Assembly: GCF_009696465.1 (NCBI RefSeq) | Contig: NZ_VULX01000014.1 | Coordinates: 1-64,000 of the forward strand | Source of the DNA: Inconstantimicrobium porci | Lineage (GTDB): Bacteria > Bacillota > Clostridia > Clostridiales > Clostridiaceae | Direction of reading: 5' to 3' | DNA: 64,000 bases | Shown: positions 54,133 to 64,000 of the stretch, in pieces | How the letters are laid out: every line of letters begins with the position of its first letter | Numbering within the stretch: position 1 is the first letter of the stretch | Made by a program: the position numbers and the translations under genes | Notes under the pieces: generated by a model | Told to the model about the DNA's origin: nothing | Seen by the model: only the letters and a program-made list of their open reading frames with translations | The model's database searches: none

Positions 54133-55332
54133 TTATCTTCTGCAGCAACAATTCATTTTCTGCTTTCTGCAGTTTCTACCTGAATGTGCTATAGTAGTTG
54201 GATAGTTAGGATCAGGTATAACATTTGCAATAGTAACAACTTTTTCAGGCCTTACAGCTTCAGCATGAAGTGTTGGCTCAAGTATTGCTGTACCAACAAT
54301 TTCAAATCTTCCTTCACGTCTTCTTCTGCCGCCCTCTAAGTCATCATCTGATAAACCGAATTCTTCATGACCTCCTAGATTTAGAGCATTGATGTCGTCT
54401 ATATCATCAACATCATTTTCATAGTGGATTTCTCCAAAGTTTTCATGAGCATCTCCACATTCGCCATAGTTACCGTTTTCTTCATCCATCTGTAAATAAT
54501 TGCAGCCAGGTTTTGGTCCTCTGCGAACCTCTTTGATTCTTACGCAGTCTACTAGTTCAACTTCATAGTTAAATAGTAGATTTACATAAGGAGCAAAAAT
54601 TGATGCCTGTTTTGGAATACATATCTGTCTTACGAAATTTAATACAGAATCCTCAGTTACGAAAGGTCTCTTATTTCTTGTCTGGATAAAGAATTTATAA
54701 GTCTGGCCTTCGTCAGTAACTGTACCGCAGATTGTATACTGAATTATATATTTTAATTTATATGGTTTAATTGAAATGCTAGCATTTCTTCCTTGAGTTG
54801 TTGGACATACAGCATTGTCAACTGATGGATCAAAAGTACCTAAATATAATTCATAGAAATTTGCAGATTCTTTGTCTAAAGACTGATCAGCAAATAGACT
54901 GTCACAATTTACTTTTATATCATTAGAGCTTAGCTGTTTAGCAGGCTCTACACTTAAAATTCTTGCTTCAGCAGAGCATACATTGAATTCTGCATCTGGG
55001 CCAGGAACAAAATTACACATATTGCAGCATTGGTCGCATGCAGTATAGTGTATAACTGTATCAAAATCTCTTGCACCAGGACCACCTAATGGAATTCTAA
55101 ATGGAACTCCGATAGATGTAGATTCGCCATTCTTAACATCAAATACTGTATCAGCATAAGTTAATATAGGCTGAATATTGTTAGGATTGAAACGAACATT
55201 TTTTAAGCCGTTACCATTGCAGCAAGTATTAGGTTTAGGTGGACAGTTATATACTGGGCAGTTACAGCCACCATTTGTTAAATCAGATATTACACTTTCT
55301 ACGTTATTATCATTTGAACATTTATAAGACAT
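54133..55332 (-). CDS. cysteine-rich acidic protein, possible spore-surface component
   Basis: 399 aa, no recognised domain. The N terminus is rich in Cys and Pro (CNCPVYNCPPKPNTCC near 23-38), the centre has CDQCCNMC near 99, an acidic stretch rich in Asp/Glu/Asn (about 285-345) precedes GGRRRREGR, and the end is CRKQKMNCCCRR. No signal peptide or transmembrane segment. Such Cys clustering and lack of export signal are typical of cross-linked spore coat or exosporium proteins; the assignment is by analogy. TAAGGAGG precedes the ATG, and an upstream CATACTAT on the minus strand could be a sigma-E/K -10. It lies alone between gpmI and eno. Confidence 0.5.
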   Translation of the reverse strand: MSYKCSNDNNVESVISDLTNGGCNCPVYNCPPKPNTCCNGNGLKNVRFNPNNIQPILTYADTVFDVKNGESTSIGVPFRIPLGGPGARDFDTVIHYTACDQCCNMCNFVPGPDAEFNVCSAEARILSVEPAKQLSSNDIKVNCDSLFADQSLDKESANFYELYLGTFDPSVDNAVCPTTQGRNASISIKPYKLKYIIQYTICGTVTDEGQTYKFFIQTRNKRPFVTEDSVLNFVRQICIPKQASIFAPYVNLLFNYEVELVDCVRIKEVRRGPKPGCNYLQMDEENGNYGECGDAHENFGEIHYENDVDDIDDINALNLGGHEEFGLSDDDLEGGRRRREGRFEIVGTAILEPTLHAEAVRPEKVVTIANVIPDPNYPTTIAHSGRNCRKQKMNCCCRR

Positions 55333-55521
55333 ATTGAGACATCCTCCTTATCTTTACTTCAATATTATGCACTTAATAAATAATATGTAATAGTATGGAA
55401 TAATGTTACACATACATTGATGCATTATATTTATAAAAGATAAGAAACTTTCTATAGAGTAAAAAATGTGAATAAATAAGTTCAATAATGCAGAAACTTA
55501 ATTCAGTAAAGATTTAATTAG

Positions 55522-56824
<1,303 letters not shown>

Positions 56825-56826
<2 letters not shown>

Positions 56827-56849
56827 AAAAGGCCGAAAGGCCTTTTTTT
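56825..56849 (+). terminator. terminator after eno
   Basis: AAAAAAGGCC-GAAA-GGCCTTTTTT: a perfect 10-bp stem with a GAAA loop and T-run starting at the stop codon. Confidence 0.93.
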
Positions 56850-56957
56850 ATATCCAAATTTCCTTTTATTATAAAAATATTTATGTTATTATAATATGTG
56901 TGATTTTAAAATGAAATTATAATAATTTAGTTTGAGAATATATAGGAGGTGGCTTAA

Positions 56958-57197
56958 ATGTCAGGTCTTAAAATAACTTTATTAGTTGTTGAAGCAGTTT
57001 TGGGTATATTAATTGTTACTTTTATATTAATGCAGCCTTCAAAGGCAGATGCGTTAAGTGGTCTTATTCAAGGAAAGACAGAAACATTTTATTCAAAGAA
57101 TAAGAGTAGAACAAAAGAATCAATGCTTGTAAAATTAACAGTAGTATCAGCTATTTTATTTGCTGTAAATACACTTGCACTTAATTTAGTAAAATAA
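56958..57197 (+). CDS. secG: protein translocase subunit SecG
   Basis: 79 aa with two transmembrane segments (about 4-24 and 55-75) around a loop with MQPSKADALSGLIQGKTETF, the conserved SecG pattern. It is the non-essential partner of SecYE in the membrane pore. AGGAGGTGG precedes the ATG. It stands between eno and rnr-smpB, as in other clostridia, but hppA and a remnant gene intervene here. Confidence 0.92.
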   Translation: MSGLKITLLVVEAVLGILIVTFILMQPSKADALSGLIQGKTETFYSKNKSRTKESMLVKLTVVSAILFAVNTLALNLVK

Positions 57198-57207
57198 ACA
57201 GTTAAAG

Positions 57208-57236
57208 AGATTGTTGCGAAGGTGACGATCTTTTTT
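57208..57236 (+). terminator. terminator after secG
   Basis: AGATTGTTG and TGACGATCT pair with G-U wobbles around GCGAAGG, followed by TTTTT. Confidence 0.75.
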
Positions 57237-57245
57237 ATTTTATAG

Positions 57246-57626
57246 AAAAATTATAATATAAATTTAACTATATTTTCTATATCTATAGTTGCATATATAG
57301 TTATATGTTTGTTTTTTGTCATAGTATGTGGTCTGATGGTTGGAAGAGCAATTATGAAACCACTGAATAATATAATGGAACTTGCTAAAAGAATGTCAAT
57401 GTTTGTAAGTATTATGTCAGAAGAAATTACAGCAACAATAGGACAGGTTAATGATGCGCTACAAAGTAGATCTGAGGCTGCTCAGAAGTCAAGCGCAGAG
57501 GTGAATTCTATAAAAGAAAATATAAACGATACATCTAAAGCAATTGAACAGGTTGCAATTACTGCACAAAGTCAGGCAGAACTTGCACAGAAGCTTAATG
57601 ATATGATTAAGAAATTCATAATTTAA
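57246..57626 (+). pseudogene. methyl-accepting chemotaxis protein remnant with large internal deletion
   Basis: An open frame without a clear start or ribosome site encodes a membrane segment (SISIVAYIVICLFFVIVCGL), the start of a HAMP domain (GRAIMKPLNNIMELAKRM), and then jumps to the last 70 residues of a chemoreceptor: KAIEQVAITAQSQAELAQKL and a KKFII end. The ligand domain and most of the signalling helix, with the E-A-G receptor tip, are missing. A normal receptor is 550-670 aa. If the TTG at 57309 is used, a 105-aa protein could be made. I judge it a deletion derivative. Confidence 0.6.
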
Positions 57627-57647
57627 TATCAAGTTATAAGAAATAAA

Positions 57648-57701
57648 AAATAAAGCTTATGCATATTTGGAGTGATTTATGCAGAGGCTTTATTTTTTAT
57701 A
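57648..57701 (+). terminator. terminator after the chemoreceptor remnant
   Basis: AAATAAAGC...TTATGCAT pairs with ATGCAGAGGCTTTATTT, with a 12-nt loop, then T-run. A long, clear stem. Confidence 0.78.
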
Positions 57702-57869
57702 TAAGAGCAATTTACAAAGCTGATATAAATATTGAAATATTAAGGAAATAAAGTAATTATTACAAACATGTTGGAATAAATCTATAAAAAATACAATATA
57801 TAATTAAAGTACACGTGTATAAAAACCATAGAAACATATATTTGAAAATATTTAAATGGGGGTCTTAAC

Positions 57870-59894
57870 ATGAACTACTTATATGTTGCAGTAATAGTAG
57901 GTATAGCAGCACTACTAGTGGCATTTTTACTAAGAGCTTCAATTTTGAAAATTCAAGTAAAAAACAAAAGAATGAATGAAATATCAGGTTACATTGAAGA
58001 AGGAGCCATGGCATTTCTAAAAACAGAATATAAGTATTTAGCAGGCTTCATAGTTATAGTAGCAATTGTAATTGCAATTTTTATACATCCACAGACAGCA
58101 TTATGTTTTGTAGTGGGTGCAGTATTCTCAATACTTGCAGGGTTCTTTGGAATGACAGTGGCTGTTAAGGCAAATGTCAGAACTACACAGGGAGCACAGA
58201 AGGATATTAAGGAAGCACTTAAAGTTGCATTCTCAGGCGGTTCAGTTATGGGGCTCTGTGTTGTTGGCTTAGGTATAGCTGGACTAGCTATTTTAGGACT
58301 AATCTTTGATTTAAATATTGAATATATAACTGGTTTTGGATTAGGTGCATCATCAATCGCATTATTTGCACGTGTTGGTGGTGGAATTTATACAAAAGCA
58401 GCTGATGTTGGAGCAGACCTTGTTGGAAAGGTAGAAGCAGGAATTCCGGAAGATGATCCAAGAAATCCAGCAGTTATCGCAGATAATGTTGGAGATAATG
58501 TTGGAGATGTAGCTGGAATGGGAGCCGATCTTTTTGAATCATTTGTTGGAGCAATAATTTCAGCTATTACATTGGGGGCAGTAGTTAAACTTGGTACTGA
58601 TAAAGCAGCAAGTATATTTCCAATGGCAATTGCAAGTATAGGCATTATATCATCTATTTTAGGAATTTTAGTAGTTAAAGTATTAAAGACAAATGATCCA
58701 CAGAAATCATTAAATACAGGAACTTATACTGCTGGAGCACTAATGATTATAGGAGCAGCTGTTCTATCAAAAGTATTATTTGATACATTTGCACCATTTG
58801 GAGCAGTAGTTTCAGGTGTAATAGTAGGACTCTTAATTGGAAAAATCACAGAAATATATACTTCTGCAAATTATAAGTTTGTAAAGGAGATAGCTAAAGA
58901 ATCACAGACTGGTGCTGGAACAAATATTATATCTGGACTATCAGTAGGTATGAAATCTACTATATTACCAATAGTTTTAATTTGTATAGGAATTCTTATT
59001 TCTTACTACATTGTAGGAGGAGAAGCAAATGTTACTACTGGACTTTATGGTATAGCACTATCAGCAGTTGGTATGCTTGCAACAACAGGTATAACAGTTG
59101 CTGTTGATGCATATGGACCAATTGCAGATAATGCAGGCGGTATTGCAGAAATGTCTAATCTTCCTGAAAGTGTAAGAGATATTACAGATAAACTTGATTC
59201 TGTAGGTAACACTACAGCAGCTATAGGAAAAGGATTTGCAATAGGTTCAGCGGCACTTACTGCGTTGGCTTTGTTTGCATCATTTACTGAGGCTGCGAGT
59301 CTTAAAGCTATAGATTTGATGAATCCATTAACTCTTGTAGGATTCCTTATTGGAGCAATGGTACCATTCTTGTATGGTTCACTCACAATGAAGGCGGTTG
59401 GTAAAGCTGCAACAGAAATGGTACAAGAAGTCAGAAGACAGTTTAAGGAAAGACCACATATAATGGATGGTAAAGAAAAACCAGATTATAAGAAATGTGT
59501 TGATATTTCAACTGCTTCAGCAATTCACTATATGATTCTTCCTGGTATTCTAGCAATAGTAATTCCACTAGTAATGGGAATGTTTTTTGGAGCACAGGCA
59601 TTAGCAGGTGTAATAGCAGGGTGTGTTGGTTCAGGTGTACTTCTTGCAATAATGATGGCAAATGCAGGGGGTGCATGGGATAATGCTAAAAAGTATATTG
59701 AGGAAGGAAACTATGGTGGTAAAGGCAGTGAAACTCATAAGGCAGGAGTTGTTGGTGATACAGTGGGAGATCCATTCAAGGATACTTCAGGACCTTCAAT
59801 GAATATTCTTATAAAACTTATGACAATAGTTTCATTAGTATTTGCACCAGTAATCGCACAGTATGGTGGAATAATAATCAACATCTTCAAGTAA
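57870..59894 (+). CDS. hppA: membrane-bound ion-pumping pyrophosphatase
   Basis: 674 aa with about 16 transmembrane segments. The active-site region is [18 protein letters not shown] and [20 protein letters not shown] (near 173-222), followed by a second acidic cluster [17 protein letters not shown] (near 412) and [15 protein letters not shown] (near 630). [10 protein letters not shown] (near 447) has Ala and Gly where K+-independent enzymes have Lys and Thr, placing it in the K+-dependent class. It hydrolyses PPi and pumps H+ or Na+; which ion is not decided from reading. ATG 57870 follows GGGG. Confidence 0.95.
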   Translation: MNYLYVAVIVGIAALLVAFLLRASILKIQVKNKRMNEISGYIEEGAMAFLKTEYKYLAGFIVIVAIVIAIFIHPQTALCFVVGAVFSILAGFFGMTVAVKANVRTTQGAQKDIKEALKVAFSGGSVMGLCVVGLGIAGLAILGLIFDLNIEYITGFGLGASSIALFARVGGGIYTKAADVGADLVGKVEAGIPEDDPRNPAVIADNVGDNVGDVAGMGADLFESFVGAIISAITLGAVVKLGTDKAASIFPMAIASIGIISSILGILVVKVLKTNDPQKSLNTGTYTAGALMIIGAAVLSKVLFDTFAPFGAVVSGVIVGLLIGKITEIYTSANYKFVKEIAKESQTGAGTNIISGLSVGMKSTILPIVLICIGILISYYIVGGEANVTTGLYGIALSAVGMLATTGITVAVDAYGPIADNAGGIAEMSNLPESVRDITDKLDSVGNTTAAIGKGFAIGSAALTALALFASFTEAASLKAIDLMNPLTLVGFLIGAMVPFLYGSLTMKAVGKAATEMVQEVRRQFKERPHIMDGKEKPDYKKCVDISTASAIHYMILPGILAIVIPLVMGMFFGAQALAGVIAGCVGSGVLLAIMMANAGGAWDNAKKYIEEGNYGGKGSETHKAGVVGDTVGDPFKDTSGPSMNILIKLMTIVSLVFAPVIAQYGGIIINIFK

Positions 59895-59918
59895 AACTAA
59901 ATACAATAATTAATATAT

Positions 59919-59957
59919 AAAGAAAGACTTTCTGATTTAAGAAGGTCTTTCTTTTTT
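59919..59957 (+). terminator. terminator after hppA
   Basis: AAAGAAAGACTTTCT pairs with AGAAGGTCTTTCTTT around a 7-nt loop, followed by TTT. Confidence 0.83.
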
Positions 59958-59959
59958 GC

Positions 59960-60215
59960 ACAAGAAAGATTAGAGATAAGAGCGAAGAGAAAAGGATGAA
60001 ACTCCTTGAGGGAGCTTCAAAATAAGAGGACGAATTCCTCTTAAAAACTCTTATAATTATATAATTAAGGAGATTTGGAGGATTTGCCTCCATTAAAACT
60101 TAAAAATTTATAGCCAAGGCATAAGTGAGTAAATTTCATCCTATTCTCTTATCTCAGCTCTTATATCTCTAATCTTTTTAGAATTATACATTTTACATTA
60201 TAAATTCTACATTAT
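59960..60215 (+). repeat. dispersed modular intergenic repeat, copy D
   Basis: The 446-bp spacer before rnr holds no gene. It contains modules in order: AAGGATGAAACTCC...GGAGCTTC hairpin (59992-60018), AAGAGGAC...CCTCTT (60025-60042), AAACTCTTATAATTATATAATTA, TTTGGAGG-ATTTG-CCTCCATTAA (60074-60095), AAATTTATAGCCAAGGCATAAG...AAATTT, TTTCATCCTATTCTC...ATATCTCTAATCT, and GAATTATACATT...ATTCTACATT. Copies A, B (partial) and C share them. After 60215 only promoter-like AT-rich DNA with TATAGTATAAT is seen. Confidence 0.65.
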
Positions 60216-60340
60216 CATGTTATATAGTATAATAGTAAGTGGTGGGCAAAGAAGAAAAATATGTATAGAATAATTTGAGTTGAATTAAATTATGTAATAC
60301 GTACAAAATAATATATATATCCTTGAAGGAGGAAAGTAGT

Positions 60341-62479
60341 ATGGGAATAAAACAAACATTATTAAACTTCATAAATGAACCAGCATATAAACCAATGGAG
60401 ATAATGGAGCTTGCCCAGATCTTCAATATAAACAAGAATGAATATAATGCATTTAAAAAAGTTATAAAAGCTATGGAAAGAGAAAACCTTATTGTAAGAG
60501 ATAAAGCAGGAAGAATTGGCAGTGCAACAAAAGAAGGTACAGTTGAAGGTAAACTTCAAGTACATCCAAAAGGTTTTGGATTTGTTATTCCTGATGATGA
60601 AGAAAAAGAGGATATATTTATACCTATAAATAACATAAATGGTGCAATGAATGGTGATAGAGTTGTTGCAAAAATTCTTAAAGAAGATACAGCAAAGAAA
60701 AAATGTGAAGGTGAAATTATTTCTGTAACAGAGAGAGCAAATAAAAATGTAATTGGTGTATATCAGGATAGCAGAAATTTCGGATTTGTAATTTCTGAAG
60801 ATAAGAGAATACCAAAGGATATTTTTATTTCAAAAAAGGACAAAAATGGTGCTGCTGATGGTGATGTAGTAATTGTCGAAATAACAAAATGGGCACAGGC
60901 TGATAAAAAACCTGAAGGTAAAATTAAAGAAGTTGTAGGTAAAAAGGGTGATGTAGGAATAGACATTCTTACAATAATTAAGAAGCATGGTCTTCCTGAA
61001 CAGTTCCCACCTAAGGTATTAAGGTATGCAGATGGTGTAGAGGATGAGATATCTGAAAAGGAGATAGCAGGAAGAAAAGATCTTAGAAATATAAGAATGG
61101 TAACTATAGATGGCGAAGATGCGAAGGATCTTGATGATGCTGTATCAATTGAAAGGCTTGAAGATGGGAACTATAAATTAGGTGTTCATATAGCCGATGT
61201 TTCTCATTATGTTAGAGAAAATAATCCACTTGATAAGGAAGCATTTAAGAGAGCTACATCTGTATATCTTATTGATAGAGTTATTCCTATGCTGCCTAAA
61301 AAGCTTTCAAACGGAATATGTTCATTAAATCCTAGAGTAGACAGACTTGCGCTAAGTTGCATTATGACAATAGATAAACAAGGTAAAGTATTAGATCATG
61401 AGATTGCAGAAACTGTAATCAGAACTTCAGAAAGAATGACATACACAGATGTTACTAAGATATTAAGAGATCATGATGAAGAACTTATAAAGAAATATGA
61501 TTATCTTTATGATGATTTTAAGGCTATGGAAGAGTTATGCAGGATATTAAATGCAAAGAGAATTAAAAGAGGAGCTATCGACTTTGAATTTGAAGAATCA
61601 AAGATAATCCTTAATGAATATGGCAAGCCAATAGAAATTAAACCTTATGAAAGAGAAATAGCTAACAGAATGATAGAAGAATTTATGCTTGTATGTAATG
61701 AAACTGTTGCTGAACATATGTACTGGACAAAGATACCATTTGTATATAGAATACATGAAGATCCAAACGAAGAGAAACTTGAAAAATTTAAAGAGTTTAT
61801 GTATAACCTTGGATATAAAATAAAATGGACTAACGAATTACATCCAGCAACATTCCAGCATATTCTTGAACTTGTTAAGGGCAAGAAAGAAGAAACTGTT
61901 GTTTCTACACTTTTACTTAGAAGCATGATGCAGGCTAGATATGCTCCTGAATGCAGCGGCCACTTTGGACTTTCAGCAAGATTTTATTGTCACTTTACTT
62001 CGCCAATAAGAAGATATCCAGATCTTCAGATACACAGAATAATTAAGCAATTCTTACATGGTGAAATAGATGAAAAGCGTTCAACTAAGCTTATAGGAAT
62101 TGTAGATGCAGCTTCAAAGCAGTCATCAGAAATGGAAAGAGTAGCACAGGATGCTGAAAGAGAAGTTGATGACTTAAAGAAGACAGAGTATATGGGAGAT
62201 AGAATTGGAGAAGAATTCGAGGGAATAGTATCTTCTGTAACATCATTTGGAATGTTTGTAGAGCTTCCGAATACAATTGAAGGTCTTATAAGAATGAATG
62301 ATTTAACCGATGATTATTACGTATATGATGAAGCTCAGCTTGCATTAGTGGGAGAGAGAACAAAGAAGACATATAAACTTGGAGATGCTGTTAAAGTTAA
62401 ATGTGATAGAGTAAGCATTGAAAATAGAGAAATATACTTTACACTTGTAGAAGATGAATATAGCAGAGGAGAAAAGTAA
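60341..62479 (+). CDS. rnr: ribonuclease R
   Basis: 712 aa 3'-5' exoribonuclease. An N-terminal winged-helix region (about 1-60) and two cold-shock domains (about 65-210: GKLQVHPKGFGFVIPDDEE) are followed by the RNB catalytic domain (about 240-585), with the metal-binding TIDGEDAKDLDDAVSIE near 254-270. A C-terminal S1 domain spans about 620-705 (GEEFEGIVSSVTSFGMFVEL). It degrades structured RNA and works with SmpB-tmRNA, whose gene lies about 1 kb downstream. ATG 60341 is preceded by AAGGAGG; the in-frame opening at 60323 overlaps that site. Confidence 0.96.
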   Translation: MGIKQTLLNFINEPAYKPMEIMELAQIFNINKNEYNAFKKVIKAMERENLIVRDKAGRIGSATKEGTVEGKLQVHPKGFGFVIPDDEEKEDIFIPINNINGAMNGDRVVAKILKEDTAKKKCEGEIISVTERANKNVIGVYQDSRNFGFVISEDKRIPKDIFISKKDKNGAADGDVVIVEITKWAQADKKPEGKIKEVVGKKGDVGIDILTIIKKHGLPEQFPPKVLRYADGVEDEISEKEIAGRKDLRNIRMVTIDGEDAKDLDDAVSIERLEDGNYKLGVHIADVSHYVRENNPLDKEAFKRATSVYLIDRVIPMLPKKLSNGICSLNPRVDRLALSCIMTIDKQGKVLDHEIAETVIRTSERMTYTDVTKILRDHDEELIKKYDYLYDDFKAMEELCRILNAKRIKRGAIDFEFEESKIILNEYGKPIEIKPYEREIANRMIEEFMLVCNETVAEHMYWTKIPFVYRIHEDPNEEKLEKFKEFMYNLGYKIKWTNELHPATFQHILELVKGKKEETVVSTLLLRSMMQARYAPECSGHFGLSARFYCHFTSPIRRYPDLQIHRIIKQFLHGEIDEKRSTKLIGIVDAASKQSSEMERVAQDAEREVDDLKKTEYMGDRIGEEFEGIVSSVTSFGMFVELPNTIEGLIRMNDLTDDYYVYDEAQLALVGERTKKTYKLGDAVKVKCDRVSIENREIYFTLVEDEYSRGEK

Positions 62480-62649
62480 ACTCCTATAAGAAGAAAATAT
62501 ATAATGTAAACTTAAACATGGCTAAATTTCGTTTAAAAAAATGTTGAATCATAGTTGAAATGCTATAAGAATCTGTGTAAAATGTAGAAAGGGTATTTTC
62601 AAAAGATAAAGTTGGAAAAATCGGATTGAATAACAAAGGAGAATGAAAT

Positions 62650-63426
62650 ATGTTCAGACAGGAAATTGATGAAGTAGGCGGATTGGCTCTTAAGAAAACA
62701 AAATATATTGATGAAAGTGTATTTAAGTATTTCGCATTATCAGCTATAGCAGGATTTTTTGTAATAATTGGTATAGCAATAGCTTATACGACAGGTGGTA
62801 TTTTTCAACATTTTGGAAAAATGTACGGAAAATTGGCGGTTGCTTTGACATTTTCCATAGCACTTGACTTGATTTACTTTGCAGGATCAGAATTATTTAC
62901 AGGAAATTGTTTCATTTTAGGCGTTGGACTTCTTGAGAAGAAAGTTACATTTAAGAATGTGTTAAAGGTTCTTATAGTATGCTACTTAGGAAATTTTGCA
63001 GGTATAGCATTATTTGCGATTATTTACTTAATTGGTGGATCAGCAGCAGGTGACACTCTTCACTTTATAGAAGCATCAGCAGCAGCAAAAGTTGCGCTTA
63101 CACCAATGCAGTCTGTATTCAGAGGAATACTATGTAATTTTGTAGTGTGTCTTGCAGTATGGATATGTATAAGAATGAAAGAAGAGACATCAAGAGTTAT
63201 TGTAATATTCTGGTGTATATTTGCGTTCTGTATAGCTGGATACGAACACTGTATAGCAAACCTTGCAGTATTCTTTATGGCATTATTTGCACCTGGAACA
63301 TCAATAACATTAGCAGGTGCTGCTACAAGTACGTTTTGGGTGACTTTAGGTAATATCATTGGTGGCGGTATATTTTTAGCTATACCATACTGGTTTGTAA
63401 GTAATACAAAAAATAAGTATCAGTAA
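62650..63426 (+). CDS. formate/nitrite transporter family channel
   Basis: 258 aa with six transmembrane segments, the FNT family size. Hallmarks are GSELFTGNCF near 78-87 (with an FNT signature), LVCYLGNFAG near 110, the central His in CIAGYEHCIANLAVFF near 200-215 and GNIIGGGIFLAIPYW near the end. Whether it carries formate, nitrite or hydrosulfide is not readable. It stands between rnr and smpB, a break in their usual adjacency. AAAGGAG precedes the ATG. Confidence 0.9.
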   Translation: MFRQEIDEVGGLALKKTKYIDESVFKYFALSAIAGFFVIIGIAIAYTTGGIFQHFGKMYGKLAVALTFSIALDLIYFAGSELFTGNCFILGVGLLEKKVTFKNVLKVLIVCYLGNFAGIALFAIIYLIGGSAAGDTLHFIEASAAAKVALTPMQSVFRGILCNFVVCLAVWICIRMKEETSRVIVIFWCIFAFCIAGYEHCIANLAVFFMALFAPGTSITLAGAATSTFWVTLGNIIGGGIFLAIPYWFVSNTKNKYQ

Positions 63427-63519
63427 TTTTTTCCATATATCTTAAAAGTTGATTTTTTTGACACTTAATATATAAATGGATTATAATTTATATAAATAAA
63501 TCCATAGTAGGTGAGAAAT

Positions 63520-63987
63520 ATGGCAAAGAGAATAACAAATAAGACTTTATCTGAAAATAGAAAAGCACGACATGACTATTTTGTAGAGGAAGCTATGGAA
63601 GCAGGAATCGAATTAGTTGGTACAGAAGTAAAGTCACTTAGAGCAGGTAAAGCTAACTTAAAAGATAGTTATGCAGAGATAAAAGATGGTGAAGTTTTTA
63701 TAAGAAATATGCATGTAAGTCATTACGAGCAGGGAAATATATTTAATGTTGATCCTATGAGAGATAGAAAACTATTGCTTCATAAGGAAGAAATAAGAAG
63801 GCTTGTAGGGTTACTAAAGCAGTCAGGATTCACACTTATACCATTATCTTTATACTTAAAGAATGGCAAGGTTAAAGTTAACCTTGGAGTATGTAGAGGT
63901 AAGAAAAATTACGATAAGAGAGATGCATTAATCGAAAAAGCACAGAAACGTGATATTGAAAGACAGATGAAAGAAAGATTAAGATAA
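63520..63987 (+). CDS. smpB: SsrA-binding protein SmpB
   Basis: 155 aa. [20 protein letters not shown] near 13, [19 protein letters not shown] near 35-53, HKEEIRRL near 90, and the basic C-terminal tail [23 protein letters not shown] are conserved. SmpB loads tmRNA into stalled ribosomes. ATG 63520 has TAGGTGAG upstream; GTG 63511 in frame lies within that site. The ssrA tmRNA gene usually follows, and would start just outside the window. Confidence 0.96.
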   Translation: MAKRITNKTLSENRKARHDYFVEEAMEAGIELVGTEVKSLRAGKANLKDSYAEIKDGEVFIRNMHVSHYEQGNIFNVDPMRDRKLLLHKEEIRRLVGLLKQSGFTLIPLSLYLKNGKVKVNLGVCRGKKNYDKRDALIEKAQKRDIERQMKERLR

Positions 63988-64000
63988 TAAAAAACGTATC

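Noticed and set aside
58388-59676. Minus-strand ORFs opposite hppA
   Set aside because: They arise from the biased codons of a long membrane protein gene and lack start signals or recognisable domains.

Overview
The window is AT-rich, with short intergenic gaps, strong Shine-Dalgarno sites and frequent GTG/TTG starts. Its gene content (lysine riboswitch, cysteine T-box, rpoN-cggR-gapA-pgk-tpiA-gpmI-eno-secG-rnr-smpB order, flavin thioredoxin reductase without an NADPH site, K+-type membrane pyrophosphatase, formate/nitrite channel) points to an anaerobic Clostridium-type Firmicute chromosome. Species cannot be fixed from sequence alone. I see no prophage, intact insertion sequence or CRISPR array.

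Layout. 1-660: 3' end of a 23S rRNA gene, a hairpin-rich spacer, 5S rRNA and tRNA-Glu. 700-11,200: sfsA, a TIM-barrel protein, riboswitch-controlled lysA, a DUF3006 gene with two tandem signal peptidases I, a PepV-type dipeptidase, ftsH and helD. 11,200-18,500: a polar amino acid ABC transporter operon behind a promoter carrying repeated palindromes, a convergent cation efflux gene, a five-SH3 cell-wall amidase and an M18 aminopeptidase. 18,500-21,200: a decayed, chimeric locus with a propeller-like protein joined to a DeoR sensor domain and a broken NUDIX gene running into a second DeoR sensor fragment. 21,300-29,000: ygiQ (minus strand), a soluble MgtE-N/CBS protein behind a possible leader peptide, T-box-controlled cysK-cysE, a repeat-rich spacer, plsC and nth. 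29,000-40,000: a membrane PAS histidine kinase, ddl beside an OmpR-type two-component pair, a GH25/FN3 lysozyme, a VanW protein, a MoxR remnant, trmL and degV. 40,000-46,300: a BMP-type nucleoside ABC transporter and a thioredoxin/flavin reductase pair. 46,400-57,200: rpoN followed by the CggR-controlled lower glycolysis genes, interrupted on the minus strand by a cysteine-rich protein that may be a spore-surface component. 57,200-64,000: a deleted chemoreceptor remnant, hppA, rnr, a formate/nitrite channel and smpB.

The glycolytic genes form the functional core. cggR has an operator with the 20-nt half-site period known from Bacillus, so gapA-pgk-tpiA are probably induced by glycolytic intermediates, while gpmI and eno have their own upstream regions. 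Amino acid supply is controlled by RNA switches (lysine, cysteine). Cell-wall functions cluster at 31-38 kb.

The least ordinary features are (i) a family of modular hairpin repeats in at least four intergenic regions, one copy containing a four-fold 50-bp tandem array; (ii) the chimeric DeoR-sensor locus; (iii) the NADPH-motif-less thioredoxin reductase; and (iv) a short leader ORF whose stop lies in a hairpin ahead of the MgtE-N/CBS gene. No clearly new biological system stands out. Items i and ii best deserve a second look. All domain calls are from reading the translations; no database search was run.
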